Origin: Azospirillum sp. B21
Lineage (GTDB): Bacteria; Pseudomonadota; Alphaproteobacteria; Azospirillales; Azospirillaceae
Length of the DNA stretch: 64,000 bases
Direction of reading: 5' to 3'
Assembly (NCBI RefSeq): GCF_008364825.1
Contig: NZ_VTTO01000008.1
Span: 186,001-250,000 of the forward strand
Every line of letters begins with the position of its first letter. Position 1 is the first letter of the stretch. The notes beneath the pieces were generated by a model that was not told the origin of the DNA, did not search any database, and was given only the letters and a program-made list of their open reading frames with translations. This document shows, in pieces, positions 52,369-60,413 of the stretch. The translations under genes were made by a program, and so were the position numbers.

Positions 52369-53424
52369 TCATGCGCGCGAGCCGAAATGCCAGCAGAGCG
52401 TGGTCACCTGACGGACGATGGCCGCTTGGTTGCGCAAGCCCGTCTTGCTCAGGATCGAGGACACCTGATTGTAGACGGTGCGGCGTTCCACGCCCCTCTC
52501 CTCCGCGATCTCCTCGACGCTTCGGCCGGTGCACAGCGCCAGGGCGACCTCGGCCTCCGATCCGGTGATCTGCAAGAGGTCGGAGACGGTGCGGGGGGAG
52601 ACCGCCGGCAGCGCGTCCGGATCGACGATGGTCAGCAGGAGAAGGCCGGTCGTCGGGCTGTCCCAGCCGATGCGCTGGGCGGGCGGTTCGGAGAGCGTGG
52701 CGAAATAGGGGGCAGGCTGGTCCAGGCGCGACACCCGCAGCGTGACCGGCGTGCGCGACCGCCTGCGGAAGAATCCGGCGGCGCGCTTGCTCAGCACGTC
52801 CTGCTCTTCCGGAGTGGACGGAACGCAGAGCCGCCCGCCGACCACGGCTATTCCATCCCCGCGCGAGACGATGGAGACGAAGGACTGGTTTCCGTCGATC
52901 ACCTGGCACCGCGGGGTGAGAAGGGCCGCCGGATAGGGCAGCGCATCGAGGAGCCGGACGACGAAGGTGGATTGGAGCGGTGGTGCGACGGTATCAGCCA
53001 ATCCGAACGGCAGCATCGCGTCGAGGCCGTTGCGGACATGATCAAGGAAGCTGTCGGTGACGTCTCGACGCATCTGGTACCACCAGCCGTCGGTGTCGTT
53101 CAGGCGTTCGTATGTGACCTGGATAATGCGTCCATCTGCATGGCGAGTGAGTGATTGTGAAAATTGGTTAAAATGCCGGAATGTTTTCGTATAATGAATC
53201 CAACGCTCCGGATCTCTACAAATCGTTCCTTCGGCCAGTTTGTTATTCTTTATACACGTCCAGATAATTTCAGAATAGCTAATGGAATTAGAAAAATTAA
53301 TAAATGGATATATTTCGGAGTGATGACGATTTACGCCAGAGACATTATCAAATTTATCGTAAACGACTAAAGCAGATGATTCCATTCCAGCCTTGCTGAA
53401 AAGCTGTTCTACAGAGCTATACAT
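52369..53424 (-). CDS. PAS-like/LuxR-type transcriptional regulator, copy 1
   Basis: 351 residues from the ATG at 53424, chosen because GGAG lies six bases before it and because it then has exactly the same length as its paralogue at 54015-55070. The N-terminal half carries a sensor region (SALVVYDKFDNVSG, YPFINFSNSISY, FSQSLTRHADGRIIQVTYER) and a PAS-like part. The C-terminus is a LuxR helix-turn-helix (LLQITGSEAEVALALCTGRS, VEEIAEERGVERRTVYNQVS). The first about 90 codons are very AT-rich compared with the rest. It is last in a same-strand group of three genes and precedes the transporter operon, which it might control. Confidence 0.82.
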   Translation of the reverse strand: MYSSVEQLFSKAGMESSALVVYDKFDNVSGVNRHHSEIYPFINFSNSISYSEIIWTCIKNNKLAEGTICRDPERWIHYTKTFRHFNQFSQSLTRHADGRIIQVTYERLNDTDGWWYQMRRDVTDSFLDHVRNGLDAMLPFGLADTVAPPLQSTFVVRLLDALPYPAALLTPRCQVIDGNQSFVSIVSRGDGIAVVGGRLCVPSTPEEQDVLSKRAAGFFRRRSRTPVTLRVSRLDQPAPYFATLSEPPAQRIGWDSPTTGLLLLTIVDPDALPAVSPRTVSDLLQITGSEAEVALALCTGRSVEEIAEERGVERRTVYNQVSSILSKTGLRNQAAIVRQVTTLCWHFGSRA

Positions 53425-53567
53425 AGCTTTCTCCATGCAAGACTGTGGATGTGATAACAATATCGTCAAATTATCATTAATTCTTTTGAATAATAAATTT
53501 AAATTTCTATTGGCAGGCCTTTGCACCTGCCAATAGAATAAAATTTTCCATCAACACGCGTATTTTA

Positions 53568-53975
53568 TTAGTTAAGCTTGACTGAGATATAGCATACAGC
53601 GAAGTCTTTCGTGGAAAGATCCGTATTAAATCGTTCCTTGAATTCGCTCCTTGTATTTTCGATCCCCTCATACCACACAGGGCAATCAAACACTTCCGGA
53701 TAATGGTACACCCGGCCACCAACCAGCCCCATCATGTCCTGCTCGTATTTTTCCATGAACAGGATGTGCTCGTGCCAAGCGGGGTCCGCGACCTTCGTGG
53801 GCACCAGGATCTTGTTCGGCTCCGCAGCCAGCACGGCAATGAAACGGCGATATTCTTCGACGGACCGCTCGGCCTCCTCGGGCGTGCGGCCGGCTCGTTC
53901 CAGGCGTTTGTTGATGAAGGAGAGGTCGAGAGCGGCAACCTGCTCGTCCATCACGCTTGCGCCGATGTCACTCAT
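53568..53975 (-). CDS. Small GRDP-like protein
   Basis: 135 residues. ILVPTKVADPAWHEHILFME followed by KYEQDMMGLVGG matches the signature of glycine-rich-domain-protein-like (PF07173-type) small proteins, which share the VPTxxVDxxWHxHIL motif. Preceding helices (LSFINKRLERAGRTPEEAER) and the VEEYRRFIAVLAAEP segment also fit. Function unknown. An AAGGA site lies eight bases before the ATG. It sits between the two paralogous regulators on the same strand, suggesting one unit. Confidence 0.6.
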   Translation of the reverse strand: MSDIGASVMDEQVAALDLSFINKRLERAGRTPEEAERSVEEYRRFIAVLAAEPNKILVPTKVADPAWHEHILFMEKYEQDMMGLVGGRVYHYPEVFDCPVWYEGIENTRSEFKERFNTDLSTKDFAVCYISVKLN

Positions 53976-54014
53976 GCTGATGTCCTTGATTTCTCTGGCA
54001 GTTGTTGTTCGATC

Positions 54015-55070
54015 CTATATCCGCGGTCCGAAGACGTAGGACAAGGTCGTCACTTGCCGCGTGACGGCGGCAAGATCTCGGAATTCCGTCTTGTTCAGGA
54101 TGGACGCCATCTGACCGTCGATGGCCCCCTCGCTCATCTCGTGCTCGGCCGCGATCTCCCGTGTCGTTCGGCCGGCGGCCAGCGCCTGTGCCACCCGTGC
54201 CTCCGTCTCGGTGATCTGGAGGAGGTCGGCGATGATGCGGGATTCGATCTGCAGCAAGGCATCCGGTTCGCTGACGGTCAGCAGCAGGATATCGGAGGCC
54301 GATGTGTCCCATCCGAGCTGTTCCGTCGGTGGTTCGGACAAGGTCAGAAGGTAGAATGGCCGCTGGTCCGGCTTGCCGGTGCGCAAAGTCAAGGGAGTGC
54401 GCTTCCGGCGGCGGTGGAATCCGGCGATCGACTTTGCGAAAGCCTGCCGCGATTCGGGCGATGTCCGGAGGTCGAGCCTGCCGCCGTTCAGCACCAGCCC
54501 GTCGCCCCGCGCCAGGAGCTTCGCAAAGGCGATATTGCCGTCGACGACTTGTGCTCGCCTCGTCAGCAGCGCCGCCGGATGGGAAATCCTGTCCAACAGC
54601 CGAACCATGAAGGCAGTTTGTACAGGCGGGGTGACGGCTTCACCGGCATTGACGTGCGCCAGCGGATCGAGGCCGTCGCGGATGCAGCGCAGGACTTCGG
54701 CGGTGACGTCCCGGCGCATCTGGTACCAGCAGCCGTTGGTGCCCTCCAATCGCTCGTAGGTCACTTGAACGATCCGTCCGTCGCTGTGCCGGGTGAGGGT
54801 TTGTGAAAAGCGGTTGAGGTGACGAAAGCGCGCGTGGGCGGCAATCCAGCGATCCGGCGCCTTGTAGATCGAGCTTTCATCCAGCTTCCGGTGCTTCACG
54901 CACTCTATGGCGATGTTCGGGTAGTCTGTGGGCTTCGAGAAATCGATGAACGGATACAGGCTTCGATGGCGCTGGTTCACCGATATGATTCCATCCTGGC
55001 CGTTGTAGACCGCCAGAGCTGACCTGGAGCGTGCTGCGTGACCAATAAGTTCTTGCAACAGGCCCACCAT
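54015..55070 (-). CDS. PAS-like/LuxR-type transcriptional regulator, copy 2
   Basis: 351 residues. Collinear with the protein at 52369-53424: SALAVYNGQDGIISVNQRHR, LYPFIDFSKPTDYPN, FSQTLTRHSDGRIVQVTYER, WYQMRRDVTAEVL. LuxR-type HTH at the C-terminus (LLQITETEARVAQALAAGRT, TREIAAEHEMSEGAIDGQMA). Many positions are shared, so this is a gene duplication. The HTH follows a conserved ILLLTVSEPDALLQIESR segment. It heads the three-gene group; a 250-base, relatively AT-rich divergent region separates it from the next gene. Confidence 0.85.
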   Translation of the reverse strand: MVGLLQELIGHAARSRSALAVYNGQDGIISVNQRHRSLYPFIDFSKPTDYPNIAIECVKHRKLDESSIYKAPDRWIAAHARFRHLNRFSQTLTRHSDGRIVQVTYERLEGTNGCWYQMRRDVTAEVLRCIRDGLDPLAHVNAGEAVTPPVQTAFMVRLLDRISHPAALLTRRAQVVDGNIAFAKLLARGDGLVLNGGRLDLRTSPESRQAFAKSIAGFHRRRKRTPLTLRTGKPDQRPFYLLTLSEPPTEQLGWDTSASDILLLTVSEPDALLQIESRIIADLLQITETEARVAQALAAGRTTREIAAEHEMSEGAIDGQMASILNKTEFRDLAAVTRQVTTLSYVFGPRI

Positions 55071-55321
55071 ATCCCCTCCTGCATACCGGAGAGTATCATA
55101 ACCTTTGCATCATACCTTACTCAAGGGGAAGTCGCGTCATTGGTTCGAATATGAACGGATTTTGGTGGAAATCTTACATACATTGATATGCTTGAGCGGC
55201 TCTCTTTCTTGGATTCATGTGTAATCCATCACTTGATGGGCGCGTTTCTGTTGCGATCCGACAGATTGCTGATATCGTCCGAGTGCGGTTGTAAATCTGT
55301 GCCGGCATCGTGGAGAGTTGG

Positions 55322-55918
55322 ATGACAGCCAAGCGGGTAGCACCTTTTTCGTCGCCATGGCTCAACCAATTGCTCGCAGAAGCTTTCAAGCGGCCGGCGC
55401 TCGACGGGGCCGAAGATGCCCTTCTCCTGACCCGCATGTTCCCGTGTGACCGGCGATCGACCATCGACGCCGGCGCGGTGGTCACTGCTCCCTGGGCCAG
55501 CGCTTGGCTCCGGCGGGCGGTGGCCGCCGCGCTGAAGCAGCCGCGCCATCGGGTGGCGCAGGACGTAGCGACCTTCGCCGATTACATGGTGGAGGTGGTG
55601 CTGCTGATGGACCGGCATGGCCAGTTCCAGCACCATGACGACATGCTGCGCGTCGACGCCATGCGGGATCGGGCGAACGAGCGGCGCACGCTGTCGCCTT
55701 TGGTCGCGGCGGAGCGCTTGCTGGCGGCGGCCGACAGTCCGGACGCTGGGCGCTCGGACGCCATGGCGGAGGCGTTGGGGGCGACCGGCGGGGATGGGGG
55801 CATGGTGCCGGCCCTGCTCGGCCTGGCAGCCCTGCCGGTGAACAAGCGCAGGACGCGCTTGCAGGGCATGGGCATGGCCCTTCTGACCACGGCAGCACAG
55901 GGCCGCTTGAATGGCTGA
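55322..55918 (+). CDS. Hypothetical protein, first of a small operon
   Basis: 198 residues from the ATG at 55322, preceded by GGAGAG with a four-base gap. Not recognised. It is helical and soluble, with WLRRAVAAALKQPRHRVAQD, TFADYMVEVVLLMDRHGQFQ and several Arg-rich stretches. It overlaps the next gene by eight bases, so the two are coupled. A regulatory or nucleic-acid role is possible from the partner, but this is a guess. Confidence 0.65.
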   Translation: MTAKRVAPFSSPWLNQLLAEAFKRPALDGAEDALLLTRMFPCDRRSTIDAGAVVTAPWASAWLRRAVAAALKQPRHRVAQDVATFADYMVEVVLLMDRHGQFQHHDDMLRVDAMRDRANERRTLSPLVAAERLLAAADSPDAGRSDAMAEALGATGGDGGMVPALLGLAALPVNKRRTRLQGMGMALLTTAAQGRLNG

Positions 55919-56222
55919 AACACGAATTTGCCGGAACGTGAAGGTGAACGGACGTCGGACCAGCCTCAGCCTGGAACCCTATTTCTGGCAATCGCTGGAG
56001 GAGGTCTGCCGACGCGAGGGGCTGACGATCAACGCGCTGTGCACGCTGATCGACAAGCGCCGGGGGGACGCCACCTTGACGGCGGTGCTTCGGGTCATTC
56101 TGCTGCGCTATTTCCGCGCAGCGGCGGACTTCTCGCACGACGAAGCGGCCGACAACACTGCGCGCCTGATTTTGGAAATCGAACGCTCCTCGGAGCGGCC
56201 GTCCGGCTTGGTGGCTGCCTAG
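55911..56222 (+). CDS. Ribbon-helix-helix domain protein (RHH_4 type)
   Basis: 103 residues. ICRNVKVNGRRTSLSLEPYF followed by WQSLEEVCRREGLTINALC matches the RHH_4 family: a DNA-binding strand then two helices, with the conserved R-N-V and RTS/SL cores. The C-terminus (LTAVLRVILLRYFRAAADF) continues as helix. Overlaps the upstream gene by eight bases. Probably a small regulator. It has a paralogue converging on it at 56258-56638. Confidence 0.8.
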   Translation: MAETRICRNVKVNGRRTSLSLEPYFWQSLEEVCRREGLTINALCTLIDKRRGDATLTAVLRVILLRYFRAAADFSHDEAADNTARLILEIERSSERPSGLVAA

Positions 56223-56257
56223 CGGTCCAATGATTCGGTGGATGTCCCGTAGTCCGG

Positions 56258-56638
56258 TCAACCGGTGCAGGGATCACTGGACTCCAGATGATCCTTGCCC
56301 TGGCGTATGCCGTTCTCCGGTATGGCGATGGCTTCGGCCTCGCGGAAATAGCGCAGGGCGAAGGCGCGGATCGCCGAGGTCAGGGTGATCTCCCCGGACG
56401 GTGGCGTCTCCGCCTGGTCGGCGTCGATCTTGTTCTTGATGACCGTGCACAGTGAATGGACGGACATCCCCTCGCGCGCGCAGATTTCGGTGAGAGCGTC
56501 CCACATCCCCTGTTCAAGGCGCATGCTCGTCCGGTGCCCGTCGACCACGACGTTGCGTGGCTTGAGCGGGCCGGTTTCCGCAAGGCATCGCGAGACCAAC
56601 GGGGAGGGAACGCTCTTGGCTCTGGAGTGTCGAGGCAT
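56258..56638 (-). CDS. Ribbon-helix-helix domain protein, paralogue of the previous
   Basis: 126 residues from the ATG at 56638 (MPRHSRAKSVPSPLVSRCLA); the exact start is uncertain. The core NVVVDGHRTSMRLEQGMWDA then LTEICAREGMSVHSLCTVIK is clearly homologous to the protein at 55911-56222, with a longer acidic loop (DADQAETPPSGE) before LTSAIRAFALRYFREAEAI. It is convergent with its paralogue, the ends being 35 bases apart. Confidence 0.75.
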   Translation of the reverse strand: MPRHSRAKSVPSPLVSRCLAETGPLKPRNVVVDGHRTSMRLEQGMWDALTEICAREGMSVHSLCTVIKNKIDADQAETPPSGEITLTSAIRAFALRYFREAEAIAIPENGIRQGKDHLESSDPCTG

Positions 56639-57175
56639 TGGTGAAGGTCCCGAAGTCGCAGCGGCAGACGCCAGACTCATGGGCACGGGCACTTGTCGGA
56701 AGGGCCCTGCGCCACGCCAGCGCCACCTCGATGAGTTGTGCAAAGCGCGCCAATTGATCCATTACCAATGTATCGCGCCCGGCGCAAACGTCATTTTAGG
56801 TGTGCATGCCTCGAGATTGGGGGCTTTTTGAGAGAGGCATTGTCCTCCGGCTGGGTGCCGATGCTGTACCGCCGGCCCGGATCATCCCCCCTCCCGGGGC
56901 GTTGGCCTGCCATGGGCTTGGTGGACCGTCAGCTTGAACAGCTTCCGCCGAGAGCCTGGTTCCGGGGCCAGGACACCACCATCCTTCAACGACGGAGGCG
57001 ATCCCATGGCGTTCCGGTGCAAAGACAACCAGACGGGGAGACCCCGCCGTTCGGCAGAACCGGCTTTGTCCCCGTTCGCCCGTCCCGACGGGACTTGCCT
57101 TGGTCGCCGGCCGGAGGAGCCGCCCGACGAGCCGGTGCCCAAGCCCTTTTGGAAGGAGATGGCCGCGGATGCGGC
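56639..57175. other. Intergenic region with a terminator at its right end
   Basis: No well-supported gene. A + strand frame from the ATG at 57006 has a good ribosome site (GGAGG, eight bases before) but runs through two strong hairpins and into the opposite-strand DUF2493 gene. The terminator at 57176-57210 implies that a + strand transcript of unknown nature ends here. Confidence 0.4.
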
Positions 57176-57210
57176 TGCCCGGCGGCGCTCCGCGCCGCCG
57201 GGCAAATTTT
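57176..57210 (+). terminator. Intrinsic terminator, + strand
   Basis: TGCCCGGCGGCG and CGCCGCCGGGCA form a perfect 12-bp stem with loop CTCCG, followed by AATTTT (T run 57207-57210). Classical rho-independent form for transcription to the right. Confidence 0.75.
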
Positions 57211-57248
57211 CTGTCGTGGTGCGATTCTCAAACATGTCCCATGCCGGT

Positions 57249-57283
57249 GGCAACCCCCGCCCAAGGTTTGAGCGGGGGTTGCC
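57249..57283 (-). terminator. Strong hairpin just after DUF2493 gene
   Basis: GGCAACCCCCGC and GCGGGGGTTGCC form a perfect 12-bp stem with an 11-base loop, eight bases beyond the stop codon of the minus-strand gene. No T run follows, so it may be a terminator or a 3'-end stabilising structure. Confidence 0.55.
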
Positions 57284-57291
57284 GGTGCGCT

Positions 57292-58398
57292 TCACTGCTG
57301 GGTGGGGGCCGGCCGATAGGCGACGTCGTCGGGCTCCAGCAGGCGGCGCTCGGCGAGGCACCAGACGCGCAATCCCTGGCGCAGGCCGGCGGCGGCGAGG
57401 TGGCGCGACCCGGCGTCCTCGCGGTCGGCGACCAGCACCATGCGCCCCTCGCCGGTCAGGGCGGCGCGCACCATAGCGTCGTTGCGCTCGAAGCCGGCAG
57501 CCTTGCCGCCCGCCTGCCAGCGCGGGGCATGGACGACGCAGGGCACGCCGTGCTCCAGCGCCCACTGTGCCGCCAGCGTCTGCACGCCGCGGCGGTTGCC
57601 GGTGCGCAGCACCAGCGTGTCGGGGTGCTGGGCCAGCGCGCGGTCGAGGGCGGCGGTCAGGGCCGCTTCGTCGGCGGTCTCGCCGCCCATGACCAGCAGA
57701 TGGAATCCCTCCACCACCCGTCGCTCGTCGGCGGCACGGCGGGCGGCGCGGGCCTCCTGCCAGTCGCAGGCGACGACGCGGGCAGCGGTGACCTGGGGAA
57801 CCGTCTGGTTGAAGGAGGAGCGGTGGGCATAGACGTCGCCGGTGACGCGGGCATAGGCGGTGGCGGCGCCGATGGCGGCGGCGCGGGCGAGGTCGCGCAT
57901 CGCCTCGGACTGGGCCAGCTGATGCTGCAGGCGCTCCAGGCGCAGGCTGCCGATCTCGGAGGCGGGCTGCAGCCCCTCCTTGTCGAGCTGCTGGCGCAAG
58001 GACAGGGCGAGGCGGTCGATGCGCTGGTCGGCCAGTTCCAACTGGCGGTAGAGGGCGTGGCAGAGCGCGCCGAGGATGCCGGCGGCCGGCAGTAGGGCGC
58101 GGTCGGGGTCGAGCTGGCCGTCGAGGTCCTGGCCGAACACGGCGCCATGGTCGAGGAAGGGCTGGGCGATGGCCTGCACGGCCTCCTCGGCCTGAAGCCG
58201 CACCTCGTCTTCGCTCCAGTCCTCGTCGGAGGCGGGCAGGACCGGGCGCATGGCCTGGGCGACGGCGGGAAGGCGGGTGCGCTGCTCTTCCTCGCGCGCC
58301 CGGGCGCGGGCGGCGCGGTAGGCCTGCACCGGGTCGGGGCTGACGGGGGCTGTATGCGGATGCGCCATGGCCGGACGGGTGGCGTCGGTGCTATGCAT
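57292..58398 (-). CDS. DUF2493/SLOG-family protein
   Basis: 368 residues. The C-terminal 130 residues hold the DUF2493 (YspA/SLOG-related) core: LVMGGETADEAALTAALDRA, LVLRTGNRRGVQTLAAQWAL, VPCVVHAPRWQAGGKAAGFE and NDAMVRAALTGEGRMVLVAD. This Rossmann-like fold is thought to bind nucleotide-derived ligands. The N-terminal part is helical and acidic. DUF2493 proteins are common on plasmids of this group beside DUF932 and ParB-like genes, as here. The IS200/IS605-type element lies in its upstream region, ending about 50 bases before the start codon. Confidence 0.82.
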   Translation of the reverse strand: MHSTDATRPAMAHPHTAPVSPDPVQAYRAARARAREEEQRTRLPAVAQAMRPVLPASDEDWSEDEVRLQAEEAVQAIAQPFLDHGAVFGQDLDGQLDPDRALLPAAGILGALCHALYRQLELADQRIDRLALSLRQQLDKEGLQPASEIGSLRLERLQHQLAQSEAMRDLARAAAIGAATAYARVTGDVYAHRSSFNQTVPQVTAARVVACDWQEARAARRAADERRVVEGFHLLVMGGETADEAALTAALDRALAQHPDTLVLRTGNRRGVQTLAAQWALEHGVPCVVHAPRWQAGGKAAGFERNDAMVRAALTGEGRMVLVADREDAGSRHLAAAGLRQGLRVWCLAERRLLEPDDVAYRPAPTQQ

Positions 58399-58447
58399 GG
58401 ATGTCGTCCCTTTGTGGCTTTGATGGTTTGAAGGGATGGCCGGGCAT

Positions 58448-58620
58448 GAACTACCGCCCCCATTCTGCGAATGGAGCTGGTTTCGCGGTCACTACTCCGC
58501 ATCGGGCCGTTCCGACCCGTTCGCCTTGAGAACGCCATGAGCGTACCTCAAGACAACCCATGCCGACGCGAAGTCACGGGGCAAGGTCGTCCCGCACACG
58601 TCGCACGTGTGCGCACGCTC
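58448..58620 (-). ncRNA. Predicted omega (reRNA) RNA of TnpB
   Basis: TnpB guide RNAs overlap the 3' end of tnpB and extend through the right end of the element, with the guide in flanking DNA. Here the minus strand shows the stop codon, then CCATTC-GCA-GAATGG (58460-58474) and GGGGGCGGTAGTTCA at the likely end. The guide would then begin near TGCCCGGCCATCCCTTC. Boundaries are inferred from family knowledge. Confidence 0.45.
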
Positions 58621-59721
58621 GCTGAGGGCCTTCTTTCGGACTGTGCCGCAGCATGGACAGGTCTGTGACGGCTTCAGTCGGCGCGTCGGCGCTTCGATCA
58701 GGAGTGCGGTGCCAGTTTCCTGCACTTTGTACCGCACCAGCGACAAGAATTGAGAGGGAGCCGTGTCGAGGATCTCCCGGTTCAGCCCCGCTTTCTGAGC
58801 AACCCGCTTGCCGGGGGCCTCCACGGTTCCGGCGGCGGATCGGGTCATGGCGGCGATCGACAGGTGTTCCGTCGCGATCAGGGCGGACCGCTTGACGAGG
58901 TCGGACGACAGCTTGTGCTGCCAGTCGAGACGGCGCCGTGCGGTGCGGGCGCGCGCCGTCGCCAGTCGGCGTACGGCCTTGCGACGCCGGTTCGAGCCCC
59001 GGCGCTTGCGACTGACCGCCTGCTGAAGGTCGGTGATGCGCTGCTGCTCGTGGCGGTACCATCGCGGGTTCTCGACTGTCTCCATGGTGGGCGCGTCCTC
59101 TTCGCCGACGGCCAGCGTGGCGAAGGTCTCCGTACCCCAGTCGAAAGCGACCACCTCAGTCCCGGATGCCCGGGTGATGTCGGGGCACTCCAGGGTCAGC
59201 GACAAATGCCAGGCACCGTCACGGTGCAGCAGTTCGCTCGCCTTGATGATGCCGCCCTGGCGGGCTTGTCCGCGCGCCTTGATCGTGCCGACGCCCTGGA
59301 GGCGCAGCTTGCCATGGCGCCACTCTGCCCCGGGCGTAAAGCGCCAGCCGTCGCCGTGCGACTTGAAGCCAAAGCCGGGGAAGCGGGCCAAACTCTTGAA
59401 ACGCGGAAAGCCCGCCGCCGCACCCTTGGTTTTCACCCGCTCGAAGAACGCCTTGAAGGCCTTGTCGAGCCGGCGCAGCGTGACCTGTTGCGAGGAGCAG
59501 TTAAGCGTCGCGAACTCCGGACACTCCTGACGCAGGGCGGTCAGGTCATGGCACTGGTCGGCGTAGGTCAGCGACACGCGGCGGCGGCGGTAGGCGTCGA
59601 TCCGCTGCTCCAGGGCAGCGTTGTACAGCTGTTGGTGCAGACGCAAGGCGGCGCTCAAGGCCGCGGATTGGCTCCGCGATGGATAGAGGCGGTAAGTGAC
59701 CTTGCGCACTGGCATTTTCAT
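58492..59721 (-). CDS. tnpB: TnpB RNA-guided nuclease of IS200/IS605 family
   Basis: 409 residues from the ATG at 59721, preceded by GAGG six bases upstream. N-terminal OrfB domain begins KVTYRLYPSRSQSAALSAAL. The RuvC residues appear intact: Asp194 in VVAFDWGTETFATLAVG, Glu285 in IATEHLSIAAM and Asp383 in TLPRDFASAWVVL. The zinc ribbon uses TCPCCG and TCDVCG (Cys about 355/358 and 373/376). TnpB proteins are RNA-guided DNA endonucleases that favour retention of the element. Length is normal and no frameshift is seen, so it may be active. Confidence 0.9.
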   Translation of the reverse strand: MKMPVRKVTYRLYPSRSQSAALSAALRLHQQLYNAALEQRIDAYRRRRVSLTYADQCHDLTALRQECPEFATLNCSSQQVTLRRLDKAFKAFFERVKTKGAAAGFPRFKSLARFPGFGFKSHGDGWRFTPGAEWRHGKLRLQGVGTIKARGQARQGGIIKASELLHRDGAWHLSLTLECPDITRASGTEVVAFDWGTETFATLAVGEEDAPTMETVENPRWYRHEQQRITDLQQAVSRKRRGSNRRRKAVRRLATARARTARRRLDWQHKLSSDLVKRSALIATEHLSIAAMTRSAAGTVEAPGKRVAQKAGLNREILDTAPSQFLSLVRYKVQETGTALLIEAPTRRLKPSQTCPCCGTVRKKALSERAHTCDVCGTTLPRDFASAWVVLRYAHGVLKANGSERPDAE

Positions 59722-59770
59722 GCTGATCCTCTGCTTGGTTCCCAGAAAAACAACAAGGTTGGTTGTGCCG

Positions 59771-59908
59771 ATGGAAGCCTTGCACAACTGCGTCTACAGC
59801 CTGAGTTCCGCGCTCTGGTCACGCTCGTACTGCGTGATGTCCGTTAGCGGTGCGCCGTTTGAGATGCTGAAGCGCTATATCGAGGGCCAGGCCGGCGCCG
59901 ATGAGTGA
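59771..59908 (+). pseudogene. tnpA remnant: N- and C-terminal ends joined by internal deletion
   Basis: 45 residues. MEALHNCVYSLSS resembles the start of IS200-type TnpA Y1 transposases, and ALWSRSYCVMSVSGAPFEML with KRYIEGQAG resembles their last 30 residues (cf. LWSxSYFxxSxGGAP...YIExQ). About 95 codons between them, including the HUH motif and catalytic Tyr, are gone. The frame is kept across the junction. It is divergent from tnpB with 49 bases between starts, as in IS605-type elements. It cannot be an active transposase. Confidence 0.65.
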
Positions 59909-59936
59909 GCGTACCGGGCAGCGCGGCGCATTTCCC

Positions 59937-59965
59937 CTCCAGCCAATCCAAAGGATTGGGTGGAG
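59937..59965. repeat. Hairpin at the tnpA side of the element (candidate left end)
   Basis: CTCCA-G-CCAATCC, loop AAA, GGATTGG-G-TGGAG: a 12-bp stem interrupted by one G-G mismatch. It lies 28 bases after the tnpA remnant, the place of the TnpA-recognised left-end hairpin. Confidence 0.55.
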
Positions 59966-59970
59966 CCCCA

Positions 59971-60413
59971 TGCGCCAAATGGTGGAGACGGAGAAGAACC
60001 CGGCCGCTGTTCTTTCTGTCGCCCTCACAAGACTTATTGTGCCAGATGCGCCAAACAAAACAATGGCGCAGAGGATCTAGTCTCCTATCTCTATTTGTAT
60101 CTTCCAATTAATTCACTGAATTCTATTAATGAAACGCGCAACTTCTCAATTAATGATGCGGGAAAGAATCCGATTTCATTTTTTCTTCTCTTTGCCTGAC
60201 ATCCCTTTGTTCGACTGGAAAGGACCATCCCCCCGTCCCGACCTGGGTCCCGCAGGGCGGCGCGCGCAAGGGGCGGTCAAGGAGGCCCGACGGGCACCGC
60301 GGGAGCGGCGCGCGCCAGCGCGTCCTTGACGGCCCCGAGCACGGCGCCAGATTGGTCCTCACGGGCGGAGGATGACAGGCGCGGGCTGCCGCGGGCCGAC
60401 TGCGTGGCGGTTC
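59971..60413. other. Intergenic region with an AT-rich island
   Basis: No gene is supported. From about 60060 to 60200 the DNA is markedly AT-rich, with three ATTAAT boxes (around 60108, 60125, 60149). From about 60230 the sequence is GC-rich again up to the DUF932 gene. Confidence 0.5.

Larger units (their letters stand above)
58445..59970 (-). mobile_element. IS200/IS605-family element, tnpA-deleted
   Basis: About 1.5 kb. Layout RE - tnpB(-) - tnpA remnant(+) - LE matches divergent IS605/IS608-type elements, with each end carrying a hairpin (58460-58474 and 59937-59965) rather than terminal inverted repeats. Exact ends are estimates; the RE may end at GGTAGTTCA read on the minus strand (about 58447). 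With tnpA broken it could move only if TnpA is supplied in trans. Confidence 0.7.

Noticed and set aside
57006..57476. + strand frame with a good ribosome site
   Set aside because: It crosses a terminator and a second hairpin and overlaps the end of the DUF2493 gene by about 185 bases; the product has no recognisable features.
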